DNA of 38,617 bases from the NCBI GenBank assembly GCA_020628775.1, contig JAHDEP010000007.1, positions 1-38,617 of the forward strand, given 5' to 3'. Positions 9,030 through 17,399 of this stretch are shown piece by piece. Position 1 is the stretch's first letter. Every line of letters begins with the position of its first letter. Below the pieces are notes generated by a model. The model was not told where the DNA came from. It made no database searches and was given only the letters and a program-made list of their open reading frames with translations. The position numbers and the translations under genes were made by a program. Source of the stretch: Rhizobiaceae bacterium. GTDB lineage: Bacteria > Pseudomonadota > Alphaproteobacteria > Rhizobiales > Rhizobiaceae.

Positions 9030-9266
9030 ATGTCAGAAGAAAAATCAAAACAGCTTCTTCATCTGGTTTTTGGCGGTGAATTGGAAAGTCTTGAAGGCAT
9101 GGATTTCCGTGACCTTGAAGATTTAGACGTAGTTGGTATATACCCAAATTACGAAACCGCATTTGCAGCTTGGAAATCTAAAGCTCAAATGACAGTTGAT
9201 AATGCACATATGCGTTATTTCATCGTACATATGCATAAGTTGTTAGAACCTGGTATCGACGACTAA
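9030..9266 (+). CDS. DUF4170 family small protein
   Basis: A 78-residue acidic protein with the pattern of the DUF4170 family (LVFGGEL..., DVVGIYPNYETAFAAWKSKAQ, ...YFIVHMHKLLEP). No function is known. Homologues sit at this position, between the CysQ-like phosphatase and the DUF374 acyltransferase, in many alphaproteobacteria. That suggests a link to envelope lipid synthesis, but this is inference. AAAGG lies 7 bases before the ATG. There are no membrane segments or signal peptide. Confidence 0.88.
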   Translation: MSEEKSKQLLHLVFGGELESLEGMDFRDLEDLDVVGIYPNYETAFAAWKSKAQMTVDNAHMRYFIVHMHKLLEPGIDD

Positions 9267-9300
9267 TTTATGTTCGGCTGTTGAATAGAAAGAACTTATT

Positions 9301-10014
9301 TTGAATCTGCGGTCGATCTCCAAAACCATTTTGCGCTCAAATATCTTCCAGGCCTTTGCGGCCCGGTTGCTCTATTTCATTCTCTGGTTCATTTATAAAA
9401 CAAACAAACCAGATCCTGATGCGAAAGAGCAGGAAAAGATCGCATTTTCAAATGAGCCGTGCATTTTTGTTCTATGGCACGGCCAGCATTTGCTCTCTCC
9501 GTTTTTTGCTCCTAGCGGCAGCAAGTTCACAGCTCTTGTTTCTAAAAGTGCAGATGCAGAGATTAATGCTCGTATCTTAAAACTTGCTGGCCATGATGTG
9601 GTCCGCGGGTCAGGTGGCAGGGTTCGTGAAGCTGCCCATGAAAAAGGTGGCGTGTCGGCAACGCTTGCGCTTAAGAACAAACTTAAAGCCGGTGAAAACA
9701 TCGCCGTTATTGCCGATGTTTCGAAAAGCGAACCAAGAAAATCTGGACGCGGTGTTGTAAGCTTCGCCAAAATTTCTGGTCGCCCAATAGTCCCGCTCGC
9801 AATGGCGACAAGCCGTTTTAAAGTCGTTGAGAAAAGCTGGGACAAAACAACAATTAACAAACCTTTTGGCAAAGCTGGTGCGCGTGTTGGCAACCCCATT
9901 TTTGTCCCGTCTGATTGTAGTGCGGAAGAATTGGATCTTTATCGTAAAAAAGTTGACGATGAACTCAATCGCGTTACAATCGAGGCCTATGGGGTGGTTG
10001 GACATAGTTTATGA
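9301..10014 (+). CDS. Lysophospholipid acyltransferase family protein (DUF374)
   Basis: A 237-residue protein of the DUF374 branch of LPLAT acyltransferases, probably acting on lipid A/Kdo or phospholipid precursors at the inner membrane. One hydrophobic segment lies near the N-terminus (about 20-34). The LWHGQHLLSPFF motif (about 57-68) is the family's HxxxxD-like region. The downstream substrate motif, normally DGPRGP, reads ADVSKSEPRKSG here, as I recall for several rhizobial homologues. The start is TTG at 9301; the upstream ATG at 9270 runs into a stop after four codons. The ribosome-binding site is weak (AGAAAGAA). It overlaps waaA by 4 bases (ATGA), consistent with a role in the same lipopolysaccharide pathway. 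Confidence 0.85.
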   Translation: MNLRSISKTILRSNIFQAFAARLLYFILWFIYKTNKPDPDAKEQEKIAFSNEPCIFVLWHGQHLLSPFFAPSGSKFTALVSKSADAEINARILKLAGHDVVRGSGGRVREAAHEKGGVSATLALKNKLKAGENIAVIADVSKSEPRKSGRGVVSFAKISGRPIVPLAMATSRFKVVEKSWDKTTINKPFGKAGARVGNPIFVPSDCSAEELDLYRKKVDDELNRVTIEAYGVVGHSL

Positions 10015-11342
10015 GTAATATTTTAGCGCGCACGATACTGAGCGGGTATAGATGGACGGGTGCGGCTGTATATCCGCTTCTAGGTCCATATCTTGCTTAT
10101 CGTGCAGCCAAAGGCAAAGAAGAACGTGACAGACGCAGTGAGCGTTATGGACGTTCGAAAGTTGAACGTCCAAATGGACCTTTGATCTGGTTCCATGCTG
10201 CAAGTGTTGGCGAAACAATTGCCGTTATCCCGCTTGTTGAAGAAGTCGTCAGCCGCAATATCTCAGTTGTGCTCACCACGGGCACCGTCACCTCGGCAAA
10301 TATCTGCCAGGATCGTTTGGGTGATAAAGTTATTCACCAATATGTGCCGCTGGATCTAAAGCCCGCAATCAGCAACTTTTTAGATCATTGGAAACCTGAT
10401 CTAGCCATTATCTCAGAATCTGAAATTTGGCCGATGACAATCTTAGAGCTTGGCTCGCGGCGCATGCCGCAAATTTTGGTCAATGGCAGAATGTCAGATA
10501 ATTCATTTGATCGATGGAACAGAAGTCCTGTTCTTGCCGAAGCGCTGTTTGAAAACTTATCTCACGTTATCGCGCAGTCTGAACTTGATGGTGAACGGTT
10601 TAGCGCATTAGGCGCACGCGCTGTCAGTGTTTCTGGCAATCTTAAGGTCGATACGGACCTGCCACCATTTTCACAAGATGATCTGGTTGTATTGCAAAAG
10701 CAAATCGGTGCGCGACCAAGCTGGGCGTCGATCTCAACATTTGAAGGTGAAGAAGCTATTGTTGCTGACACGCTTTTAGACGTTAAAAAAACAGCTAAGA
10801 ACCCGTTAGCGATCATCGTTCCTCGTCATGTTGAACGGTCCGATGGAATTGAAAAAATGCTGACGGACAAGGGGTTAAAAGTTGCCCGTCGTTCGAGAGG
10901 CGATCAGATCACTCAGGATATTGATGTCTTTATTGGTGATACAACAGGTGAAATGGGGCTTTATCTAAGCCTTACAAAAATTGTGTTTGTCGGTAAGTCA
11001 CTTACAGGTGAAGGTGGACAAAATCCGTTGGAACCTGCCATGTTGGGATGCGCGATATTATCGGGTCCAAATGTACAAAACTTCAGAGATTCCTATCGCG
11101 CGCTTTTGCAAAATGGCGCGGCACGTCTTGTAAAAGATGGCGAAGGGCTAACCGCGTGTTTGACCTATTTGTTAGAAAACGAAGATGTCAGAGATACGAT
11201 GATCGAAGCTGGGCAATCTACATTGCTTACCATGCGCGGGTCACTGGACATCACGGTTAAAAATCTTGAACCGTATTTGACGCCTTTGATGATTGAATCA
11301 AGTCTTTTACGCTCCAGAAATAGCGTTAACGTTGGGAGCTAA
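10011..11342 (+). CDS. waaA: 3-deoxy-D-manno-octulosonic acid (Kdo) transferase WaaA
   Basis: WaaA (KdtA) transfers Kdo from CMP-Kdo to the lipid A precursor at the cytoplasmic face of the inner membrane. The 443-residue GT-B protein starts with a short membrane anchor and then shows LIWFHAASVGE (58-68), which contains the catalytic base Glu68. It also has SESEIWP, VSGNLKVD and, in the C-terminal half, the CMP-binding stretch GEGGQNPLEPAMLG. All are hallmarks of the family. The ATG overlaps the stop of the DUF374 gene (ATGA), and lpxK begins 2 bases after its stop, so the genes are tightly coupled. Confidence 0.96.
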   Translation: MSNILARTILSGYRWTGAAVYPLLGPYLAYRAAKGKEERDRRSERYGRSKVERPNGPLIWFHAASVGETIAVIPLVEEVVSRNISVVLTTGTVTSANICQDRLGDKVIHQYVPLDLKPAISNFLDHWKPDLAIISESEIWPMTILELGSRRMPQILVNGRMSDNSFDRWNRSPVLAEALFENLSHVIAQSELDGERFSALGARAVSVSGNLKVDTDLPPFSQDDLVVLQKQIGARPSWASISTFEGEEAIVADTLLDVKKTAKNPLAIIVPRHVERSDGIEKMLTDKGLKVARRSRGDQITQDIDVFIGDTTGEMGLYLSLTKIVFVGKSLTGEGGQNPLEPAMLGCAILSGPNVQNFRDSYRALLQNGAARLVKDGEGLTACLTYLLENEDVRDTMIEAGQSTLLTMRGSLDITVKNLEPYLTPLMIESSLLRSRNSVNVGS

Positions 11343-11344
11343 AA

Positions 11345-12376
11345 ATGGCATCCGATGCGCCTCCCTTTTGGTATGAAAACCCCGGACTAAAATCGTTTTT
11401 GATGTCGCCATTTGGCTGGATTTATGGCGCTGTTGCCACTCGCCAGATGAAAAATGCCAAACGCGAAGAATTGGAAATTCCTGTTTTATGTGTGGGCAAT
11501 TTTACCGTCGGTGGCACAGGTAAAACGCCAACTGCGATCACTATCGCCAAAGCTGCAATCGATATGGGTTTAAAGCCCGGCTTTTTAACCCGTGGATATG
11601 GCGGCGCGGTTTCAGAGCCAACGCTTGTTGATGTTGATCATCATGGCGCAAAATATGTCGGTGATGAACCGCTATTGCTTGCAGCTGTTGCGCCAACAGT
11701 GGTGTCACCCGATCGCATCAAAGGTGCCGAAAAGCTCATTGAAATCGGTGTCGATATCATCTTAATGGACGATGGCTTTCAAAGCGCACATTTATGTTTT
11801 GATTTCGCTCTGTTGGTTGTCGATGCATATCGCGGATTGGGTAATGGTAAGATCATTCCCGCGGGACCTGTTCGCGCGCCGCTTAAAAGACAAATGTTAT
11901 ATGTCGATGCACTTGCAGTTATTGGTGATGGCACGGCAGCTGATCAGCTTATTCGCATCGCAGCGCGTTCAGCAAAACCGGTTTATCCTGCATTATTAAA
12001 ACCTACCGAAAACCAAAACTTTGCAGGTCTATCCTGTTTGGCCTTTGCCGGTATTGGTAATACTGAAAAATTCTTCACATCGCTGAAAGACAGTGGTGCA
12101 AATGTTGAAATTAAGATGTCCTATCCTGATCATCATTATTATGGTGATGATGAGATCAAAGAGCTGCTTGAATTGGCAGATAAAAATGATCTGACATTGG
12201 TGACCACCGCAAAAGATTATGTGCGTATAAAGTCAGGGCTCGGTCTGTCTAAAGAACTGGCTGAGCGGGTGAAGGTGTTCGATATCAACATGGCGTTTGA
12301 TGATTTCGGAACCAGCAAACTTTTGATCAAACGCACAATCGAAAACTACAAAAAGCGTCGATTGAAAAACAAATAA
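11345..12376 (+). CDS. lpxK: Tetraacyldisaccharide 4'-kinase LpxK
   Basis: LpxK phosphorylates the 4' position of the lipid A disaccharide precursor, the step before Kdo addition by WaaA. The P-loop is visible as VGNFTVGGTGKTPTAI (about 50-65), and the family motif MDDGFQSAHL supplies the Walker B region near residue 141. An N-terminal hydrophobic segment (SPFGWIYGAVATRQ) anchors it to the inner membrane. The 343-residue length is normal. GGGAG lies 6 bases before the ATG. It is the last gene of the run and converges on DUF2093, 8 bases away. Confidence 0.96.
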   Translation: MASDAPPFWYENPGLKSFLMSPFGWIYGAVATRQMKNAKREELEIPVLCVGNFTVGGTGKTPTAITIAKAAIDMGLKPGFLTRGYGGAVSEPTLVDVDHHGAKYVGDEPLLLAAVAPTVVSPDRIKGAEKLIEIGVDIILMDDGFQSAHLCFDFALLVVDAYRGLGNGKIIPAGPVRAPLKRQMLYVDALAVIGDGTAADQLIRIAARSAKPVYPALLKPTENQNFAGLSCLAFAGIGNTEKFFTSLKDSGANVEIKMSYPDHHYYGDDEIKELLELADKNDLTLVTTAKDYVRIKSGLGLSKELAERVKVFDINMAFDDFGTSKLLIKRTIENYKKRRLKNK

Positions 12377-12384
12377 GCCTTTTG

Positions 12385-12594
12385 TTAGCTCGGCATATTC
12401 TGAAGTTCGGCTGTGTAAGATGCATCTGCATCAACATATGCCTCTTGTCGAGCGACACTCCAGTATTTGAGTTCATCAATTGGTATTCTTTGCCCGGTAA
12501 CAGCACATAAAACATAGCTGCCCTGAACGATGATCTGAAAATCAGCGTCTAGATAGCGAATTTTTGCAGGTGCTGCACCATCAAACCTGTTCAT
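12385..12594 (-). CDS. DUF2093 family protein
   Basis: A 69-residue protein matching the DUF2093 pattern: IRYLDADFQIIVQGSYVLC, then AVTGQRIPIDELKYWSVARQ with EAYVDA following. The function is unknown. The gene is found between lpxK and mutL across rhizobia, so its presence supports the taxonomic assignment. AAGGA lies 6 bases upstream of the ATG. It is transcribed in the same direction as mutL, 124 bases beyond the mutL stop. Confidence 0.9.
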   Translation of the reverse strand: MNRFDGAAPAKIRYLDADFQIIVQGSYVLCAVTGQRIPIDELKYWSVARQEAYVDADASYTAELQNMPS

Positions 12595-12718
12595 GTTTGT
12601 TCCTTAATTCTGGTCGAATTTGCTAAACCAATGATATTTTTCTTTGATAATAGCCATCAAGCTGCTTTGCAATGTTTTATTGCATTCGCTGATATGGCAG
12701 GAGTTGGCAAGATTGCTG

Positions 12719-14530
12719 CTATCGTCGCGAAAACAGTTTTTCTATCTCTTCTAGCCCAAGCTCAATATAAGTTGGTCGCCCGTGATTGCATTGCCCGGAT
12801 CCGGGCGTATTTTCCATTTGCCGCAACAGCGCGTTCATTTCATCAGCTTGCATTCTGCGTCCCGAGCGAACCGAACCATGACAGGCCATGGTCGATGCCA
12901 CAGCTTCAAGTTTCTGAGCTAAACCAGACGCATCATCCCATTCTGCGATTTCATCACTGAGCTGACGCAATAATGCAGCTGCATCCGTCTCACCCAAAAT
13001 CGCTGGGGTTTCTCGCACAGCAATTGCGCCGGGGCCAAAGCGTTCAATGGTCAAACCAAGTTTTGTAAAATCTTCTGAGAACTGCATCAATCGATCGCAT
13101 TCATCCTCACTGAAATCGATAATCTCCGGAATAAGCAACGCCTGTGCTGCAACTTCGTTTGAAAACAAGGATTTTTTCATGCGTTCATAAACAATGCGCT
13201 CATGTGCGGCATGTTGATCTACAATAATCATCCCATTTTCTGTTTGAGATAATATATAATTCTCGTGAATTTGAGCACGCGCGGCACCTAAACGTTTTTG
13301 AACGTGATCAGGTTGCGCCTCTTGTGTTTCAAACCTTGCTGATGGTGCCTCAGTGCTCATAAATGTTGATTGTGGGGTTTCACCAAACCCATCATTTAAC
13401 GGTCGAGAAGGGGAGCGATCTGCGGTCCAATCTCCACTTTGTTGAGATGTGAAATCACGTTGCTGCCAATTTGCACTTGCTGGTGTGGGGTCTTCAACGC
13501 GAAATGCACTTATCATATCGCTGGCTGCGGTACTTGATGACCGGTCGCCAGATATTCCCAATGATTGTCGAATTGCACCAATGATCAAACCACGCACCAT
13601 TTGCGGGTCACGAAATCTGACATCAGCTTTTGCAGGATGAACATTCACATCAACAAGCGCCGGATCGAGCGAGATGAACAACACAGCAACAGGATATCGC
13701 CCTTTTGGCAATCGATCAGAATAGGCAGCGCGCAGAGCCGACAGCACCATCTTATCTTGAATAGGGCGACCATTTACATATGCAAACTGGTGCAGTGAGT
13801 TTCCACGGTTAAAGGTTGGAACACCAATATATCCGCCCAGTGAAATGGTTTCGCGAACTGCATCAATCTCAATAGTGTTGTCGGCAAAATCTCGGCCCAA
13901 GACTTGCGAAATGCGGGCGAGTTGATCATCGCCTGTCGATTTGAACTCTAAGCTTGAACGATCAGGCCCGGTCAGAGAGAAATGAATATGCGGAAAAGCA
14001 ATCGCAATGCGCTTTATCACATCGGCAATAGCTGTGTTTTCCGCGCGATCGCTTTTCATAAATTTAAGGCGCGCGGGTGTTGCAAAAAACAGGTCTCTGA
14101 CCTCAATCAATGTACCCGGATTTGTTGCGCGCGGACGCACTTCTGAAACCGAACCGCCGGTGACCGAAATCTCAAAACCAATTTCAGCATCAGGTAATCG
14201 ACTTCTGATGTTTAGTTTTGAGACAGATCCGATGGATGGCAGCGCTTCGCCGCGGAAACCTAACGAGCTGATATCGTCTAATCGATCATCAATTTTGGAC
14301 GTACAATGCCGTTCGATAGCAAGGCGCAACTCGTCTTTGCTCATCCCGCAACCATTATCAATAACGCGCAACAGTGCCTTGCCGCCAGATGCGGTTGCGA
14401 TCTCAATTCTTGTTGCCCCGGCATCAATTGAGTTTTCGACAAGTTCTTTAACGACACTTGAAGGTCTTTCCACCACTTCACCAGCAGCAATCTGGTTAAC
14501 AAGCGTGTCTGATAAGCGTTTTATGGTCAT
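12719..14530 (-). CDS. mutL: DNA mismatch repair protein MutL
   Basis: MutL couples MutS mismatch recognition to strand incision. The N-terminal GHKL ATPase has its motifs at [10 protein letters not shown] (33-42), DNGCGMS (58-64) and GFRGEAL (91-97). The C-terminal dimerisation domain carries the latent endonuclease motif DQHA(x)2E(x)4E, seen as [12 protein letters not shown] at 438-449, plus ACHGSVRSG (549-557) and CNHGRPT (581-587). The last two match the accessory metal-binding motifs, though CNH replaces the usual CPH. It should therefore nick DNA itself, as in MutH-lacking bacteria. Length is 603 residues. It is divergent from the glycerate kinase over 105 bases. Confidence 0.97.
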   Translation of the reverse strand: MTIKRLSDTLVNQIAAGEVVERPSSVVKELVENSIDAGATRIEIATASGGKALLRVIDNGCGMSKDELRLAIERHCTSKIDDRLDDISSLGFRGEALPSIGSVSKLNIRSRLPDAEIGFEISVTGGSVSEVRPRATNPGTLIEVRDLFFATPARLKFMKSDRAENTAIADVIKRIAIAFPHIHFSLTGPDRSSLEFKSTGDDQLARISQVLGRDFADNTIEIDAVRETISLGGYIGVPTFNRGNSLHQFAYVNGRPIQDKMVLSALRAAYSDRLPKGRYPVAVLFISLDPALVDVNVHPAKADVRFRDPQMVRGLIIGAIRQSLGISGDRSSSTAASDMISAFRVEDPTPASANWQQRDFTSQQSGDWTADRSPSRPLNDGFGETPQSTFMSTEAPSARFETQEAQPDHVQKRLGAARAQIHENYILSQTENGMIIVDQHAAHERIVYERMKKSLFSNEVAAQALLIPEIIDFSEDECDRLMQFSEDFTKLGLTIERFGPGAIAVRETPAILGETDAAALLRQLSDEIAEWDDASGLAQKLEAVASTMACHGSVRSGRRMQADEMNALLRQMENTPGSGQCNHGRPTYIELGLEEIEKLFSRR

Positions 14531-14635
14531 GGCTCTATTGTCATGGATTCGAATAAATGAGAAAAGAGGCTTCGCCCATTTTTCGAATACACTTCACATT
14601 ATTTGCATTAAATATTGCAAGAAAGGCCATAATCC

Positions 14636-15916
14636 TTGTCCTCATCTGATAATATTGTCGCCGAACTTAAATCTTTATTCCATCATGGCCTTGATATCGC
14701 AGATCCGATCAACTGCGTGCCGCCACATTTGCCGGAAAAACCAAAAGGTCGCGTATTGATTATTTCAGCGGGTAAAGCTGCTGCATCAATGGCGCATGCT
14801 GTTGAGCAAAAATGGGGAGATGGTCTGGAAGGCATCGCAGTTACCAGATACGGACACGGAAAAGAGTGCCAATCAATCGAAGTGATCGAGGCTGCACATC
14901 CGGTGCCAGACAATCGCGGCGAGATCGCCGCAAAAAGATTGTTAGAGGTTGCAAATACGCTTGAAGAAGACGATTTGCTACTATGCCTGATTTCAGGTGG
15001 TGGTTCGGCTTTGCTTGGCCTTGCGGCTGACGGACTTACTTTTGAAGATAAAAAAGCAATCAATAAGGCGTTGTTGGCCTCTGGTGCGCCAATCGGTGAA
15101 ATGAACATTGTGCGAAAGCATTTATCCGCCATTAAAGGCGGCCGCTTGGCAAAAGCTGCATATCCGGCATCAATTTTGACAATGGCAATCTCAGATGTGC
15201 CGGGCGATGACCCATCCATTATCGCATCTGGCCCAACGGTGCCGGATGAGAGCACAAGTGAGCAAGCCATTGAGATTATCGATCGCTATGGCATAGCAAT
15301 TCCCGATCACGTTCGTGCGCATCTTAAAAGCCCATTGAGTGAAACGCCGAAACCCGGCGATGAGATTTTTGAAAAGTCTGAAGTTGTCATGGTCGCAAAG
15401 CCTGCAGACATGGTCAATTCAGTTTGCGATAAAGCTACGAGCTTAGGATTTGAAGTTATAAATCTTGGTGCTGATATTGAGGGCGAAGCCAGCGAAGTTG
15501 GTAAAGAGCAGGCTCAAATGGCGCTTGAGTATTACGCAAAAATGAAAGTCGGCGACAAGCCCATCGCAATCATTTCAGGTGGTGAAACAACGGTCACCAT
15601 TGAAGGTGAAGGCGGAAAAGGTGGACGAAACTGCGAATATATCTTGTCGCTCGCCGTTGCGCTGGATGGTGCTGAAAGTATCCACGCGCTTGCATGTGAT
15701 ACAGATGGCATTGATGGCAGCGAAGATGTTGCGGGTGCGGTCATCACGCCCGATACCTTAAAGCGGGCCCAATCAGCTGGGTATTCTGCGCAAGAAATGC
15801 TCGCAAAACACGATTCTTATACAATGTTTCAAGCAATAGGAGATTTGTATAAAACCGGCCCAACGCTCACAAATGTCAATGATTTACGCATCATTTACAT
15901 CACAAAAAGCGAGTAA
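14636..15916 (+). CDS. Glycerate 2-kinase (type II, MOFRL family)
   Basis: The protein phosphorylates D-glycerate to 2-phosphoglycerate, linking tartronate, serine-cycle or glyoxylate metabolism to glycolysis. The N-terminal DUF4147 domain has ISGGGSALL and SDVPGDDPSIIASGPTVPD (19 residues). The C-terminal MOFRL domain has SGGETTVT, GGKGGRNCEY and CDTDGIDG. The 426-residue length is normal for GckA/TtuD. The start is TTG at 14636, with GAAAGG (14621-14626) 9 bases upstream; the next in-frame Met is about codon 50, inside the conserved domain. No other tartrate or hydroxypyruvate gene adjoins, so the physiological route is unclear. Confidence 0.92.
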   Translation: MSSSDNIVAELKSLFHHGLDIADPINCVPPHLPEKPKGRVLIISAGKAAASMAHAVEQKWGDGLEGIAVTRYGHGKECQSIEVIEAAHPVPDNRGEIAAKRLLEVANTLEEDDLLLCLISGGGSALLGLAADGLTFEDKKAINKALLASGAPIGEMNIVRKHLSAIKGGRLAKAAYPASILTMAISDVPGDDPSIIASGPTVPDESTSEQAIEIIDRYGIAIPDHVRAHLKSPLSETPKPGDEIFEKSEVVMVAKPADMVNSVCDKATSLGFEVINLGADIEGEASEVGKEQAQMALEYYAKMKVGDKPIAIISGGETTVTIEGEGGKGGRNCEYILSLAVALDGAESIHALACDTDGIDGSEDVAGAVITPDTLKRAQSAGYSAQEMLAKHDSYTMFQAIGDLYKTGPTLTNVNDLRIIYITKSE

Positions 15917-15942
15917 ACTTCAAATCTTAGCCCTTAATCTGA

Positions 15943-15977
15943 GGGACAACTGATAGTATAAAATTAACAATTGTCCC
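15943..15977. repeat. Inverted repeat GGGACAA...TTGTCCC
   Basis: Two perfect 7-base arms (15943-15949 and 15971-15977) are separated by 21 AT-rich bases in the gap between the glycerate kinase stop and the GGDEF-EAL start. No T-run follows, so it does not look like a normal intrinsic terminator. It could be an operator or a weak terminator; this is undecided. Confidence 0.4.
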
Positions 15978-16040
15978 GTAATCATAGTCTCATAAACGAA
16001 AACATTAGTATGTAAACGTGAAATTGGGGTCTTTGATTAA

Positions 16041-17396
16041 ATGGATTTGGCATCCACTCGGTCGAATAATATAGCTGAAGATGTGTCTCGGTTCACAGAC
16101 CCTTTGACAGGATTGGGTAATCGCAGACGCTTGATTGATAAGATCCTACGACTTGTCGATGAACGCGCTCTAGACCCAGCTCCATTTACCGTTGGTATTA
16201 TGAATATTGATGGCTTTAAGCCAATCAATGATCTGTTTGGACATGCTGCTGGTGATGAAATTCTAAGTCAAATTGCGCATCGCCTAAAAAGTTGCCTTCC
16301 AGAAGGGGCAACCTGCGCACGCCTAAATGGCGACGAATTTGGATTTCTATTACCGTTGGTTTTCGATAAGGAAAACGCCACCAAGCTTGGTAAGGTTTTA
16401 GCGGAAGTTTGCTCAGCACCATATGATTTGGGCGACCGTAATGTGCGCTTGTCATCTTCGTTTGGATTTTCAATTTACCCATTTGCTGGCGAAGATGAAA
16501 ATGCTTTGCTCGAAAGTGCAGATACCGCGCTTTATCGCTCAAAGCGCCGCGGACGCAATCAAATTACGGTCTACTCAGAAGAAATTGCTGATCAGATCAA
16601 ACGCGGCACTCAGATTGAGCAAGCGTTGCGTCGTGCGATCACCGCAGATGAAGTGGAAGTTCACTTCCAACCAATCATTGATCTATCAACCAACATTCCT
16701 GTTGGATTTGAAGGCCTAGCGCGTTGGACAGATCGCGAACTTGGATTTGTATCACCCGGCGCATTTATTCCATTGGCGGAAGAGCGCGGATTTATCGATA
16801 GCTTAACTGAGGTGCTGCTGAAAAAAGCAGTAAAGGTTGCGCAAACATGGCCGGAAGGCATGTTCTTATCGTTCAACTTGTCATCTGCGCAACTAGTGGA
16901 TCCAAGCACAGCATCTTCGATCATTCAGATACTTCATCGTTCAGGCATAGATGCCCGTGCTGTTGAAATGGAAATCACCGAAACCGCGATGATGACCGAT
17001 CCGGACACCGCCAATAAAATCATGAACGAGTTGCGCGCCGCAGGTGTTGGTATTTCTTTAGATGATTTTGGTACAGGCCAATCCAGCCTTGGTCGATTAC
17101 GTGATTTCGCATTTGATAAGGTCAAGATTGACCGCGCATTCGTGAGCAAGATCACCGATGATCGCTCAACCGAGCACATCGTCAAAGCGATCCTGACCAT
17201 GTGTTATGGTCTTGATCTATTGGCCGTAGCTGAAGGGATCGAAACGGAAGAACAAGCCGATATGCTCAGAGAAATGGGCTGTGCTTACGGGCAGGGTTAT
17301 CTATTCGGCAAAGCTCAAAATGCAAAAGATACTTGCATGTATTTGGAAACATTAGGTATTTTGCCGCGCGGTTCATCACTTAACTTCCAATATTAA
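16041..17396 (+). CDS. Soluble GGDEF-EAL protein, likely c-di-GMP phosphodiesterase
   Basis: The 451-residue protein has a GGDEF domain at about 15-180 and an EAL domain at about 190-435. There is no membrane segment and no recognisable sensor domain before the GGDEF. The active-site motif is NGDEF (96-100) rather than GGDEF, and no RxxD inhibitory site is evident. Diguanylate cyclase activity is therefore doubtful. The EAL domain keeps the expected catalytic residues: EGLAR (Glu224), Asn279, EITE (Glu311), DDFGTG (Asp341, Asp342), Lys362, Glu398 and Gln418. I infer c-di-GMP hydrolysis, possibly tuned by GTP binding to the GGDEF half. It is convergent with selO, with 3 bases between stops. 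Confidence 0.92.
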   Translation: MDLASTRSNNIAEDVSRFTDPLTGLGNRRRLIDKILRLVDERALDPAPFTVGIMNIDGFKPINDLFGHAAGDEILSQIAHRLKSCLPEGATCARLNGDEFGFLLPLVFDKENATKLGKVLAEVCSAPYDLGDRNVRLSSSFGFSIYPFAGEDENALLESADTALYRSKRRGRNQITVYSEEIADQIKRGTQIEQALRRAITADEVEVHFQPIIDLSTNIPVGFEGLARWTDRELGFVSPGAFIPLAEERGFIDSLTEVLLKKAVKVAQTWPEGMFLSFNLSSAQLVDPSTASSIIQILHRSGIDARAVEMEITETAMMTDPDTANKIMNELRAAGVGISLDDFGTGQSSLGRLRDFAFDKVKIDRAFVSKITDDRSTEHIVKAILTMCYGLDLLAVAEGIETEEQADMLREMGCAYGQGYLFGKAQNAKDTCMYLETLGILPRGSSLNFQY

Positions 17397-17399
17397 GAG

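Noticed and set aside
12595-12718. Possible small gene or terminator between mutL and DUF2093
   Set aside because: No open frame with a ribosome-binding site and no clear GC-rich hairpin with a T-run; nothing supportable seen.
14007-14759. 250-residue open frame on + across the 5' part of mutL and into the glycerate kinase
   Set aside because: Antisense to conserved MutL motifs; composition is Ser/Arg-rich with no family resemblance. It is a shadow.
14683-15270. 195-residue open frame on - inside the glycerate kinase
   Set aside because: Antisense to conserved DUF4147 motifs; a codon-bias shadow.
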